Below, in pieces: positions 25,332 to 34,476 of a stretch of DNA of 64,000 nucleotides (position 1 is its first letter; each line of letters starts with the position of its first letter). The stretch is from Oxalicibacterium solurbis. Lineage in GTDB: Bacteria; Pseudomonadota; Gammaproteobacteria; Burkholderiales; Burkholderiaceae_D. A program made the translations under genes and the position numbers. The DNA lies in contig NZ_BMDP01000002.1 in NCBI RefSeq assembly GCF_014635845.1, positions 372,001 through 436,000 of the forward strand, written 5' to 3'. Below the pieces are notes generated by a model that had not been told where the DNA came from, made no database searches, and was given only the letters and a program-made list of their open reading frames with translations.

Positions 25332-27794
25332 ATGATCAGGATTCTACTCGTCGAGGATACGCCGACCGATGCGGAACTGGCGCTGCGCGAACTGACGCGC
25401 AGCGGCATACGTCACGAGGCGCGTCGCGTCGATACCGAAGTGGCGTTGCGCCGCGAACTGGACAGTTTTGCGCCGGATGTCGTGCTGTCTGATTTTTCGA
25501 TGCCGCATTTCGACGGCATGTCGGCATTGAAGGTGGTGCGCGAGCATCGACCGGATACGCCCTTCATCTTCGTTTCCGGCCGTATCGGCGAGGAACTGGC
25601 GATCGATTCGCTGAAGATGGGTGCCAGCGACTATGTGATCAAGACCAATCTCTCGCGCTTGCCGAGCGCCGTCGCGCGCGTGATGGAGCAGGTCGAGGAG
25701 CGCGATGCGCGCCGCCGCATCGAGAATGAACTGCACGAAGTCAACCAGATGTTCCGTGCCTTCATGGAAAACATGCCGGGCGCGGCTTTCATCAAGGATG
25801 GCGACGGCCGCTTCGCCTACGCCAACCACGGCCTGGACAAGGCGCTGAACGTGGAACCGGGCGGTGCGGTAGGCCGGCTCGATACCGAACTGCTGCCGCT
25901 GGAACACGCATACAGCCTGCGCGAACTCGACAGGCAGGTATTGCGGGCAGGAGAGGCGAGACAGGAGATCGAGAGCTTCCCATCGGCTTCCGGTGAATTA
26001 AGACACTGGCTGTCGACAAAATTTCCGCTGGTCGACGCGAAGAGCCGCAAGCCGCAGGTGGGCGGCATCTCGATCGACATCACCGAGAGGATGCGGGCCG
26101 AGCAGGAATTGTGGCTGCGTACACGCGCGATCGAAGCCTGCGTCAATCCTATCGTCATCGTCGATGTGGAAGCGCCGGGGATGCCGCTGATCTACGTCAA
26201 CGGCGCATTCGAAACCATCACCGGCTATCCGGGCGAGGAAGCGATCGGCCGTAACTGCAATTTCCTGCAGGGCGTCGATACCGACCAGCCGGAACTGGAA
26301 AAACTGCGGGCGGCAATCCGCGAACACCGTCCGGCATCCGTGCTGCTGCGCAACTATCGCAAGGACGGCACGATGTTCCTCAACGAGCTGTACATCGCGC
26401 CCGTCAGCCAGGTGAGCGATAGCGCATCGGTGCGGCATTTCGTCGGCGTGTTGTACGACGTCACGCAGATCAAGCGCTACCAGGCCGATCTGGAACATCA
26501 GGCCAACTACGATACGCTGACTGGTCTGGCGAATCGCAACCTGCTCTACGAGCGCACGCAGCAGGCGCTGATCCACGCGCGCCGATACGAGCAGTCGCTG
26601 ACGCTGGTCTTCATCGACATGGACAATTTCAAGCTGGTCAACGACAGCCTCGGCCACGGCGCCGGCGACGAGTTGATCGCGACGGTCGGCGCACGCCTGC
26701 AGAATTGCGTGCGCGATGGCGATACCGTAGCACGCATCGGCGGCGACGAATTCGTGCTGCTGCTGATCAATCGCGACGAGGAGGGCGGCAGCACATTGCG
26801 CGTGATGCAGCGCATCCAGCAGGAATTGATCAAGCCGGTATTGATCCGCGGCCAGGACATCGTCGTCACTTGCAGCATGGGCGTGGCGCGCTTCCCGGAA
26901 GACGGCGAGGACGTCGAATCCTTGCTCGCCAATGCCGATGCGGCGATGTACCGCGCAAAATCCAGCGGCCGCAACAACTTCCAGTTCTACGCGAAGGAAA
27001 TGAACGCGCAGACCGGCGAGCGTCTGTCGCTCGAGCGCGACCTGTGGCAGGCGCTGGGCAATGACGAATTGTTCCTCGTTTACCAGCCGCAGATCAATCT
27101 GCATACCGGGGAAATCACGGGTGTGGAAGCATTGTTGCGCTGGAAGCATCCGAAGCGCGGCATGATTTCACCGCTGGATTTCATCTCGATGGCCGAGTGC
27201 AACGGTCTGATCATTCCGATCGGTACCTGGGTGCTGATGACGGCCTGCAAGCAAATTCTGCAATTGCAGCGGGAAGGTCTGCCGCTGTTGCGCGTGGCAG
27301 TCAACCTGTCGGCGCGACAGCTGGGCGAGAAGGATTTCGTGCAAACCGTGCGCGATACGATGGATGCGGCCGGTTTCGATCCACGCTACCTGGAGCTTGA
27401 AGTGACCGAAAGCATGGTCATGCACAACATCGAGGAAGTCGTCGGTGTGCTGGGCGCATTGAACGAGATGGGCATCCAGATTTCTCTCGACGATTTCGGT
27501 ACCGGCTTTTCCAGTCTGGCCTACCTGAAGCGTTTTCCCATCGATCGTCTGAAAATCGACCAGTCCTTCATCTTCAACTGCGATACCGATCCGGACGACG
27601 CTATCATCGCGCAGACCATCATCGCGCTGGCGCGGGGCCTGAAGATCAAGGTCATCGCCGAGGGCATCGAGAAGGCCGAGCACCTTGCCTTCCTGAAACA
27701 GAACGGCTGCGATGAAGGCCAGGGCTATTTCATCAGTTGTCCGCTGGTCTTCGACGATTTGCGCGCGATGCTGATTGCGCGACAGAAGCACTGA
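25332..27794 (+). CDS. REC-PAS-PAS-GGDEF-EAL cyclic-di-GMP protein
   Basis: An 820-residue response regulator. REC domain with Asp54 (VLSDFSMPHF), PAS at about 140-255 (FRAFMENMPGAAFIKD), a LOV-like PAS at about 260-380 (GRNCNFLQGVDTD, where the Cys of NCNFLQ matches the flavin-adduct position), GGDEF at about 395-555 with an intact RIGGDEF, and EAL at about 570-810 with VEALLRWKHP. The inhibitory site RDGD lies exactly five residues before GGDEF. Both catalytic motifs are intact, so it could make and break c-di-GMP. It is the third gene of the kinase-regulator unit. Confidence 0.9.
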   Translation: MIRILLVEDTPTDAELALRELTRSGIRHEARRVDTEVALRRELDSFAPDVVLSDFSMPHFDGMSALKVVREHRPDTPFIFVSGRIGEELAIDSLKMGASDYVIKTNLSRLPSAVARVMEQVEERDARRRIENELHEVNQMFRAFMENMPGAAFIKDGDGRFAYANHGLDKALNVEPGGAVGRLDTELLPLEHAYSLRELDRQVLRAGEARQEIESFPSASGELRHWLSTKFPLVDAKSRKPQVGGISIDITERMRAEQELWLRTRAIEACVNPIVIVDVEAPGMPLIYVNGAFETITGYPGEEAIGRNCNFLQGVDTDQPELEKLRAAIREHRPASVLLRNYRKDGTMFLNELYIAPVSQVSDSASVRHFVGVLYDVTQIKRYQADLEHQANYDTLTGLANRNLLYERTQQALIHARRYEQSLTLVFIDMDNFKLVNDSLGHGAGDELIATVGARLQNCVRDGDTVARIGGDEFVLLLINRDEEGGSTLRVMQRIQQELIKPVLIRGQDIVVTCSMGVARFPEDGEDVESLLANADAAMYRAKSSGRNNFQFYAKEMNAQTGERLSLERDLWQALGNDELFLVYQPQINLHTGEITGVEALLRWKHPKRGMISPLDFISMAECNGLIIPIGTWVLMTACKQILQLQREGLPLLRVAVNLSARQLGEKDFVQTVRDTMDAAGFDPRYLELEVTESMVMHNIEEVVGVLGALNEMGIQISLDDFGTGFSSLAYLKRFPIDRLKIDQSFIFNCDTDPDDAIIAQTIIALARGLKIKVIAEGIEKAEHLAFLKQNGCDEGQGYFISCPLVFDDLRAMLIARQKH

Positions 27795-27925
27795 CATTCC
27801 TGCGGCAGTTCCGCTGACACTGCCGCCGACATTTCTCCAGTTCAAATTCGTCATGGGCCGCAGCCAGGAACGGCTGCGGCTTCGTCGCGTCATACAGCTT
27901 TGATCGAGAGCCGAAGGAGAGCGAC

Positions 27926-28975
27926 ATGGCTGCAAGCAGAACGAAGCACGCACGTGCGACGAACGAAGCATCAAGCCCGGTGGCAGCGAAGCAGCGCCGC
28001 ATACAGCGTCAGCAGGACGAAAAAGACATACGCAAGGCCGCGTCGAAAAAGGCCGTAGCGAAGAAAGACGCATCGAAGAAAACGGTAAAAAGCGCGAAGC
28101 CCGCCGTGCAGACCGGCGCGAAACGGCAGCCTGCGCCGCCGCTGGCCGGCAAACATCTCGCCAAGCCGGGTCTGGAATCCGAGTTGCCGCAGCAGCCGCA
28201 GTTCATGGCAGCAGCCTACAAGGGCAGCGGCAAGCTCAGGGGCATGAAAGCGATCGTCACCGGAGGTGATTCCGGCATCGGCCGTGCGGTGGCGATCCTG
28301 TTTGCGCGCGAAGGTGCGGATGTGGCGATCGTCTATCTGGACGAGCATCGCGATGCGAAGGAAACGAAGCGCCATGTCGAGGCCGAAGGCCGGCAATGCC
28401 TGCTGCTGCCGGGCGACGTCAAGGATCCGGCTTTCTGCGAAAAGGCGGTGAAGAAGACCGTCAAGACTTTCGGCAAACTCGACATCCTGGTCAACAATGC
28501 CGCCTTCCAGGAGCATGCGGATTCGCTGCTCGATTTGACGGACGAGCGTTTCGACGAAACGATGAAGACCAATGTCTACGGTTATTTTCATATGGCCAGG
28601 GCCACGCTGCCGCACCTGAAACGCGGCTCTGCCATCATCAATACCGGCTCGGTTACCGGTATCGCCGGCAGCAAGAAGCTGCTCGACTATTCGGCGACCA
28701 AGGGGGCGATCCATGCTTTCACGAAGTCGTTGGCGGCCAATGTGCTGGACCAGGGCATTCGCGTCAACGCCGTGGCGCCGGGCCCGGTGTGGACGCCGCT
28801 TAATCCGGCCGACCGGAGCGGGGACCAGATCGCGCAATTCGGTGCGCAAACCGACTACCGGCGACCGGCGCAGCCGGAGGAAATCTCGCCGGCTTACGTG
28901 TTTCTCGCCTCCGCTGCCTGTTCCAGCTACATCAGCGGGATCGTGCTGCCGATTACCGGCAGCATCGGCAGCTAG
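27926..28975 (+). CDS. Short-chain dehydrogenase with a lysine/alanine-rich N-terminal tail
   Basis: 349 residues. About residues 1-75 are a basic, low-complexity tail (AASKKAVAKKDASKKTVK) resembling bacterial histone-H1-like proteins. From about residue 105 it is an SDR: TGGDSGIGRAVA, NNAAF, and YSATKGAIHAF, with the catalytic Ser in INTGSVTG. The core resembles YghA/glucose-dehydrogenase-like oxidoreductases (family placement tentative). ATG 27926 follows AAGGAGAGCGAC. The tail may bind nucleic acid or polyphosphate; that is inference. Confidence 0.88.
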   Translation: MAASRTKHARATNEASSPVAAKQRRIQRQQDEKDIRKAASKKAVAKKDASKKTVKSAKPAVQTGAKRQPAPPLAGKHLAKPGLESELPQQPQFMAAAYKGSGKLRGMKAIVTGGDSGIGRAVAILFAREGADVAIVYLDEHRDAKETKRHVEAEGRQCLLLPGDVKDPAFCEKAVKKTVKTFGKLDILVNNAAFQEHADSLLDLTDERFDETMKTNVYGYFHMARATLPHLKRGSAIINTGSVTGIAGSKKLLDYSATKGAIHAFTKSLAANVLDQGIRVNAVAPGPVWTPLNPADRSGDQIAQFGAQTDYRRPAQPEEISPAYVFLASAACSSYISGIVLPITGSIGS

Positions 28976-29153
28976 CCGCATCTGTAATAAAATGCCGGGC
29001 GCGGGAACGATAAGCTGCATGCAGCCTGCCGTTTGCGCAATGTACGGGTCGTTGGGCTGCATGTCTTCGACCACCGTGCAGGCCCGGCCGGACAGTTGCC
29101 GGTGCCTGAAGATCAACAGCCGGAACGGCGACAACTCGAGCAGCGGTACATTC

Positions 29154-29747
29154 GTGAATATCTATATCTGTGGACAAAAGCACTTCGGTGCGGAAGCATT
29201 TACGGCCTTGCGCAACGCGGGCCACAACATCGTCGGCGTTTCGTCGCCGGCAACCAGCAGCGATGGCGGTGACGATCGCTTGAAAGCAGTGGCGGAAGCG
29301 GCCGGCGTCAAGTGGATGAAATCGGGCCTGCTGAACGAAAACACGATTCCAGACGGCGTGGACCTGATCGTCACTGCGCACTCGCACGATTTCGTGCGCG
29401 AGCCGACACGCAACCGCACGACCTACGGCGCGATTGGCTATCACCCGTCGCTGCTGCCGCTGCACCGCGGCAAGGATGCGATCATCTGGACCATCAACAT
29501 GGGCGACAAGGTCACCGGCGGCAGCGTCTATTGGCTCAATGAAGTGATGGACGGCGGCCCGATCGCAGCGCAGGAGCACGTGTTCGTGAAGCCGGGCGAT
29601 ACGCCGGAACTGCTGTGGAAGCGCGACCTGGCACCGTTGGGCCTGCGTTTGCTGGTCGAGGTTTGCAACGATCTGGACAACGGCAAGGTCGTCAAGATCG
29701 AGCAGGATGAAAGCATCGCGACGGTGGAGCCGTCGATCAAGCGATGA
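29154..29747 (+). CDS. Formyltransferase-family protein
   Basis: 197 residues of the formyl-transferase N-terminal fold (MTF/ArnA/GART-like), opening with NIYICGQKHFGAEAF. The active-site segment reads IGYHPSLLPLHRG: the catalytic His and SLLP are kept, but the Asn two residues before the His is Gly here. The later Asp is present in EVMDGGPIAAQ. GTG 29154 is used as start. It lacks the C-terminal tRNA-binding domain of Fmt. The substrate is unknown. A strong terminator follows. Confidence 0.8.
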   Translation: MNIYICGQKHFGAEAFTALRNAGHNIVGVSSPATSSDGGDDRLKAVAEAAGVKWMKSGLLNENTIPDGVDLIVTAHSHDFVREPTRNRTTYGAIGYHPSLLPLHRGKDAIIWTINMGDKVTGGSVYWLNEVMDGGPIAAQEHVFVKPGDTPELLWKRDLAPLGLRLLVEVCNDLDNGKVVKIEQDESIATVEPSIKR

Positions 29748-29792
29748 AGTAATCGGGCTGCATCCGATACGGAATGCGGCCGGTTGCGATGA

Positions 29793-29828
29793 ATGCACGA
29801 CAGCTTGCGTTGTCGTGCATTTTCTTTT
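29793..29828 (+). terminator. Rho-independent terminator after the formyltransferase-like gene
   Basis: Ten-base stem ATGCACGACA / TGTCGTGCAT (29793-29802 and 29811-29820), followed by TTTCTTTTT. Confidence 0.85.
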
Positions 29829-29892
29829 TGCATGTCCGGTTTTCGACAGGCGTTTGTCTTGACGCCGGATGTATGCACGGCGACATTACGGC

Positions 29893-30861
29893 ATGAACTT
29901 TCGTCCTCCTTTTTCTCTTTTTCTGTTGCTTCGGCATGCTGGCCGGCCGCATGTGCTGCGTGCGACACGCATTGCTTCCCGCGCGGCTCTCGTCGCTGTT
30001 GTTGCGGCGCTTGCCGCTTGCGCATTGACGCCGGCCGAACGTACGGCGACGCTGCTGGACGAGGGGGGCGCGCTGGGCTTCTCTGCGGTGCGCTATGGCA
30101 GTACGCCGCCGCTTGTCGGCATGCTGCGTATGCAGAAGAAGCCAGTTGCATCGGACGAACTCTGGGTGGTGATCGAAGGCGACGGCCGCGCCTGGCTGAG
30201 CATGCGGCAGCCGTCATCCGATCCGACGCCGCTGGATGCGGTCGGCTGGCGGTTGGCGAAGGAACTGACGGTGGTGCCGGTGCTGTATCTGGCACGCCCT
30301 TGCCAGTTTCTTTCCGCTGACGAATTGCAGGACTGCTCGGTCGATGACTGGACCGACGCACGCTTTGCCGAAAAATGGGTGACACGCACGAATGCGGCGA
30401 TCGACGATGCGAAGCGAGCGAGCGGCGCGTCGCACATCGTGCTTGCCGGTTATTCCGGCGGCGGCGTGATGGCGGCCTTGGTCGCGGCGTGGCGCGACGA
30501 TGTCAGCACCTTGCTGACGGTTGCGTCGCCGCTCGATCATGCGGCATGGACGCGCCTGCACGGCGTGTCGCCGCTGGCGGCCTCGCTGAATCCGGTTCTG
30601 GTGAGGGAAAGATTGTTCAGGCTGCCGCAGGTGCATCTGGCGGGAGCGGAGGACAAGGTGGTGCCGCTCAGTTTGCTGCAGGATTTCCTGCGTGCCTATC
30701 CGGCGAATGCCCCGGCAGAATTGCTGATCTTGCCGGGGATCGATCACCGCATGCGTACGGCGATCGATCTGGCCAAGGTTAGAACTGCCAGCTTGCGCGG
30801 GCAGTCAACTGATGGCCGAGATAGCGGTCGCGTACTTCCAGATCGTAGCCGACCGAAATGA
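29893..30861 (+). CDS. Exported alpha/beta hydrolase, probable lipoprotein
   Basis: 322 residues. A hydrophobic segment ends in VAALAAC, a lipobox-like cleavage site near residue 42, although the signal is unusually long with a charged N-region. Catalytic motifs: nucleophile in AGYSGGGVMA, Asp in AGAEDKVVPLS, His in GIDHRMR. Its last 27 or so codons overlap the 3' end of the convergent autotransporter gene by 83 bases, and the tail after IDHRMRTAIDLAKV looks like read-through into that antisense sequence. Start ATG 29893 is chosen; an in-frame one at 29869 is possible. Confidence 0.78.
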   Translation: MNFRPPFSLFLLLRHAGRPHVLRATRIASRAALVAVVAALAACALTPAERTATLLDEGGALGFSAVRYGSTPPLVGMLRMQKKPVASDELWVVIEGDGRAWLSMRQPSSDPTPLDAVGWRLAKELTVVPVLYLARPCQFLSADELQDCSVDDWTDARFAEKWVTRTNAAIDDAKRASGASHIVLAGYSGGGVMAALVAAWRDDVSTLLTVASPLDHAAWTRLHGVSPLAASLNPVLVRERLFRLPQVHLAGAEDKVVPLSLLQDFLRAYPANAPAELLILPGIDHRMRTAIDLAKVRTASLRGQSTDGRDSGRVLPDRSRPK

Positions 30862-33800
30862 TGGTGCCGGCCGACGTCACGTTGCGATAGCCGACGCCGA
30901 GCTGCAAGGCATCGCGGCCAGGCTGCACGCCGTCGACCTTGAACGACGGACCGCCGTTGACGAAGCTGGCTTCGACGGCCGGCGTATCGGCGAATTCATG
31001 CAGATAGCGGGCACGCAGCGTTGCGCTGGACGATGCATCCAGCCGGTTGACGAATTCCGCACCGATGACGCTCTGGAAGGAATGCGCATCCTGGCTTTCC
31101 ACGTGCTGCGCCGAGGCGCCGCCGGTTTCCGTATAGCTTTCGTTGTCCAGATAGGCGGCACGTGCGCCGACCAGCCAGCGGCCGCTCCATTGCTTGTCCA
31201 GCACGAAGGGAATACCGTATTCGATGCGTGCCCCGAGCTGATAGCCGGAGTAGTCGCCCTTGAGTCTTTCGGTAAAGCCGGGGATGCTGACCAGACGATG
31301 GCTGTCGTAACGGTTGGATGACACGGCCACGCTTGCGTCCAGTGTGTAATCGCGATCGGTACGGCTGAAGTAGCCGCCCAGATGCAGCGCCTTGACGTCG
31401 TTGTCGTCGCCGTTGCCATCATCGCGTCCGTCGCTGCCTGCCTGCGTATAGCCGCCGGAGAGGCCGACCATGTCGCGCGCGTTGAGATCGGTTTCAAAAC
31501 CGACGGCGAGACCCTGCGCATCCAGATCGTAGCCGTTTGCGCCCTTGCGCGCCTTCTGCGTTGCCTGTGAAACCAGACCCTGCACCCAGAAACGCGCGCC
31601 TGCGCTGTCGCCGCCGGCCAGGCCGCTACGATCCATTGCCACCGAACCGCCGTTGCGGGCGGTATCGATGCGGTTGTCGAAGGCTGAGAACACGCTGTTC
31701 TGTGCCGCCATCGATGCGGATTGCGATGCGCCATTGGTTTCCGGTGCAAGTTGCTCGGTGGCCTTGGCAACCGAATTCGCATCGGGCAGTGCCTGGAAGG
31801 CATTGATCAGATCGATGGCGCCCTGCGAACCGGCGTTCGATGCAAGCGCATCGAGTGCGTTGGCAATGCCGTTGAAGCGCGGTGAAACGATATTTTCCAG
31901 CCCGTGTTCGCGGTGGGCAGTCAGTGTCAGCGTATCGGCATCGGTGTCGAGCGTGTACGAATAGAAGACACCGCTGGCGATCTGCAGGTTGCCGGCATTG
32001 GCAGTCAGGCCGCCATTCGCATCGATCAATGTATAGGAAGCGCCATCGGCAACCGTACCGGTGAGGAGCGGACGGATGGTGGCGCCGTCCGTCAGCGAGG
32101 CGGTGCCGGTGGCAAGAATCTTGTCGCTGTCGCTGCCGCCGATATGGGTTTCGAGAATGCCGCTGGCGCCTTGCGCATAATTGCCGGTGAGCGTCGTGGT
32201 GCGGAACGTGCCGCCGGTCGTCGTTTGCAGCGTGCCGTTGACGTTCAGGTCGGCGGCGTCGATATTGCCCTTGACCTGCAGGCTGCCGCCGGCATCGATC
32301 TGCACGTTGCCGCCGACGTTCAGCGCGGTATTGAACGTCGTGCTGCCGCCCTGGACGGTGATGTTCTGGAAGTTGCTCAACTGGCTGCCGGAGAAGACTT
32401 GCGTGCCGTTGGTCTGCAGCAGATTGTTGCCGGCGCCGCCGTCGATGGTGCCGATCACGCTGCCGCCGTAGAGATTCAGCGTATCGTCGCCGTCGCCCAT
32501 GTCGATCGCCATACCGTTCCTGCCTTCGATGCGGCCGTAGTTGGTCAGCGTGTCCTTGCCGTCGCCCATCTGCACGGCCGCGCCTGCCGCAGTGCTGTTG
32601 TTGGCGCCGACCAGCGTGGCTTGCGCGCCGCCGGTGATGACGCCGGTGGTGCTGTTCACCAGCGTGTCGTCGAAGTTGCCGACGAGGCCCACGGCGATGC
32701 CCTTGTTGCCGGTGATCTTGCCGGCGTTGACGATGTAGGCCTTGTCGCCTTCGGCATCTTCCGTGCCGCGTACGGCGACGGTGGCGCCGTCGGAGCCGTC
32801 GTCGATCAGGATGCCGTGCGCATCGCCGAAGATCGTTGCGCCGGCATGGTTGATGATGGTGCCGCCACCGGCGGCGATGCCGTCCGCGCCGTTGGGCAGG
32901 CCGCCGGAATCGAGGCCGCCGGCGCCGGTGCCCTTGATGGTGCCCCAGTTTTCGATATAGGCGACGCCATCGATGTCTACGCCGTCGCCATCGCCGTTGT
33001 CGACGGTCTGGCCGCCGCCCAGATGATCGTAGACGTTGCCTGCTCCTGCGTAGTTGCCGCTGATCGTGCCGTAGTTGAAGACTACGCCATGGCCGTCCAG
33101 GCCGACGCCGGAACCGTTGTTGCCGGTGATCGTGCCGTCGTTGATGACGACTGGGTTGGCGATCGTCACGCCATTGGTGACGTTGCCGTTCATGTCGGTG
33201 CGGTCGAAAGTCACGCCGGTTGCGCCGATGTGGAAGACGAGCTGTTTCGCATCGAGCAGGTTGGCGTCGGCAGTCGTGCTGATCGGGCTGCCACCGTCGA
33301 TGCCGTGACGCGTGCCGGTGATCGTGCCGTGATTGACGATGGCGACATTGCCGTTGGCGCCGCCTTCGTCGCCGTCGTCGATGGAAATGCCATCGCCGGC
33401 CTTGGGTGCGCCGTCGCCATCGTTCAACGCATCGCAATCGGCTCCCAGGTAATCGGGGCAGGAAGTGTTGACCGCGCTGGTCGAGAAAATCTTGCCGTAG
33501 TTCGTCAGCAGCACGTTGCTGCCGAGCTTGATTGCTGCGCCGGCGTTCGACGTGACGGTCGCATTGCGATTGTTCGCGGAACCGTTGACGAAGGTGTTGC
33601 CGGTTGTCGGATCGTCGGGGTCGGGATTGAGCTTGACCGCGTAGTTCTTGCCGTCGCCGATCTCGTCGGCGGAGACCGAGATCGTGCCCTGGTTGCTGAT
33701 CGTGTAGGCGACGTTGTCGTTGTCGACGCGTACGGCGACGTTGTCCGAGGTGATGCTGCCGTTGTTGGTCAGGCTGAAGGTGGTGCCGGCCTTGCCGATG

Positions 33801-34063
33801 TCGATGGTTTTCTTGCCGCCTGTGCTGCGGATGGTGCCGTTGTTGACGATGGCCGAATTGCCCGCCTTGACGTTGACGGCCTTGTCGCCGGAAACCTCCA
33901 GCGTGCCGTTGACTGTGAGCTTGCCCGAGACCAGGGTCTGCGCTGCCGTCGAATTCGTGATGGTGGTATCGGTCGTGATGTCGGCCGCATGGACGACAAG
34001 CGGGAAGGCGGCTTGCAGGGCGATCACAAGCGGAAGCGGACGTAACGAATGACGGAAGCGCAT
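30779..34063 (-). CDS. Autotransporter (type V secretion) with beta-barrel domain
   Basis: 1094 residues. Signal peptide MRFRHSLRPLPLVIALQAAF to about residue 28; a long passenger of N/G/D-rich repeats built on variants of GTITGN and NNGTI strands (parallel beta-helix type), with acidic MGDGKDTLTNYG/MGDGDDTLNLYG turns; and a C-terminal barrel of about 270 residues ending in RASWQF, the terminal Phe typical of outer-membrane proteins. Two Cys (SCPDYLGADCD) lie in one passenger loop. The start is placed at 34061-34063 with GAGGGAAAA upstream; the frame is open further upstream. Likely a surface adhesin or matrix protein; the specific role is unknown. Confidence 0.9.
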   Translation of the reverse strand: MRFRHSLRPLPLVIALQAAFPLVVHAADITTDTTITNSTAAQTLVSGKLTVNGTLEVSGDKAVNVKAGNSAIVNNGTIRSTGGKKTIDIGKAGTTFSLTNNGSITSDNVAVRVDNDNVAYTISNQGTISVSADEIGDGKNYAVKLNPDPDDPTTGNTFVNGSANNRNATVTSNAGAAIKLGSNVLLTNYGKIFSTSAVNTSCPDYLGADCDALNDGDGAPKAGDGISIDDGDEGGANGNVAIVNHGTITGTRHGIDGGSPISTTADANLLDAKQLVFHIGATGVTFDRTDMNGNVTNGVTIANPVVINDGTITGNNGSGVGLDGHGVVFNYGTISGNYAGAGNVYDHLGGGQTVDNGDGDGVDIDGVAYIENWGTIKGTGAGGLDSGGLPNGADGIAAGGGTIINHAGATIFGDAHGILIDDGSDGATVAVRGTEDAEGDKAYIVNAGKITGNKGIAVGLVGNFDDTLVNSTTGVITGGAQATLVGANNSTAAGAAVQMGDGKDTLTNYGRIEGRNGMAIDMGDGDDTLNLYGGSVIGTIDGGAGNNLLQTNGTQVFSGSQLSNFQNITVQGGSTTFNTALNVGGNVQIDAGGSLQVKGNIDAADLNVNGTLQTTTGGTFRTTTLTGNYAQGASGILETHIGGSDSDKILATGTASLTDGATIRPLLTGTVADGASYTLIDANGGLTANAGNLQIASGVFYSYTLDTDADTLTLTAHREHGLENIVSPRFNGIANALDALASNAGSQGAIDLINAFQALPDANSVAKATEQLAPETNGASQSASMAAQNSVFSAFDNRIDTARNGGSVAMDRSGLAGGDSAGARFWVQGLVSQATQKARKGANGYDLDAQGLAVGFETDLNARDMVGLSGGYTQAGSDGRDDGNGDDNDVKALHLGGYFSRTDRDYTLDASVAVSSNRYDSHRLVSIPGFTERLKGDYSGYQLGARIEYGIPFVLDKQWSGRWLVGARAAYLDNESYTETGGASAQHVESQDAHSFQSVIGAEFVNRLDASSSATLRARYLHEFADTPAVEASFVNGGPSFKVDGVQPGRDALQLGVGYRNVTSAGTIISVGYDLEVRDRYLGHQLTARASWQF

Positions 34064-34476
34064 GGCGGGTTTTCCCTCGGGTGGATAAAAGCCGCGATTA
34101 TGCGTAGCGCTTATGACAAGATGATTACGAAAAATGGATGCAATGTGAAATCGACGATGCGGTGTTCTGCCACGATTTGGCCGACATTTGCAGAGGCCGC
34201 CAGCCATGCGTCCGGTAGGGGCATTCTTGCCGGAAAGGTGCGTTTCCGATACAATGAGAACAATTCTCAACTGTCCGGTTGGGTGCCTCGCGGTTCCGCA
34301 TAAAAAGCGTCTTTGCTTCCGCAAGCTGTAGGCAGTAGCTGATTTCTGCTGCCGCGTATCAGACAGCTTCGCCTTCGCTAGTAAAATACGCGTTTTTTCC
34401 TTTCGTCCGAAAGATGCGCAGGAAAGCGCGCGTCACTCGCGCGGCAAAATTTCTTAATCTGGGATGTATCGATTTT
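34064..34476. promoter_or_regulatory. Divergent promoter region with a Fur-box-like dyad
   Basis: A 413-base gap between the divergent autotransporter and ferredoxin reductase genes. At 34255-34269 it contains TGAGAACAATTCTCA, a near-perfect match (one mismatch) to the 7-1-7 Fur inverted repeat TGAGAATNATTCTCA. This site is about 190 bases from the autotransporter start and about 210 from the reductase start, so either could be iron-regulated. Nothing else was recognised. Confidence 0.5.

Noticed and set aside
27857-27880. GC hairpin GCCGCAGCC/GGCTGCGGC after the GGDEF-EAL gene
   Set aside because: Strong stem but no U-run, so not called as a terminator.
31626-33437. 603-codon minus-strand frame within the autotransporter
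   Set aside because: Arg/His/Gln-rich out-of-frame reading of the Gly-Asp-Asn repeats; a composition artefact.
31904-34045. 713-codon plus-strand open frame
   Set aside because: It lies fully antisense to the autotransporter. Its valine/alanine/aspartate-rich low-complexity product mirrors the repeats of the real gene, and it has no ribosome site.
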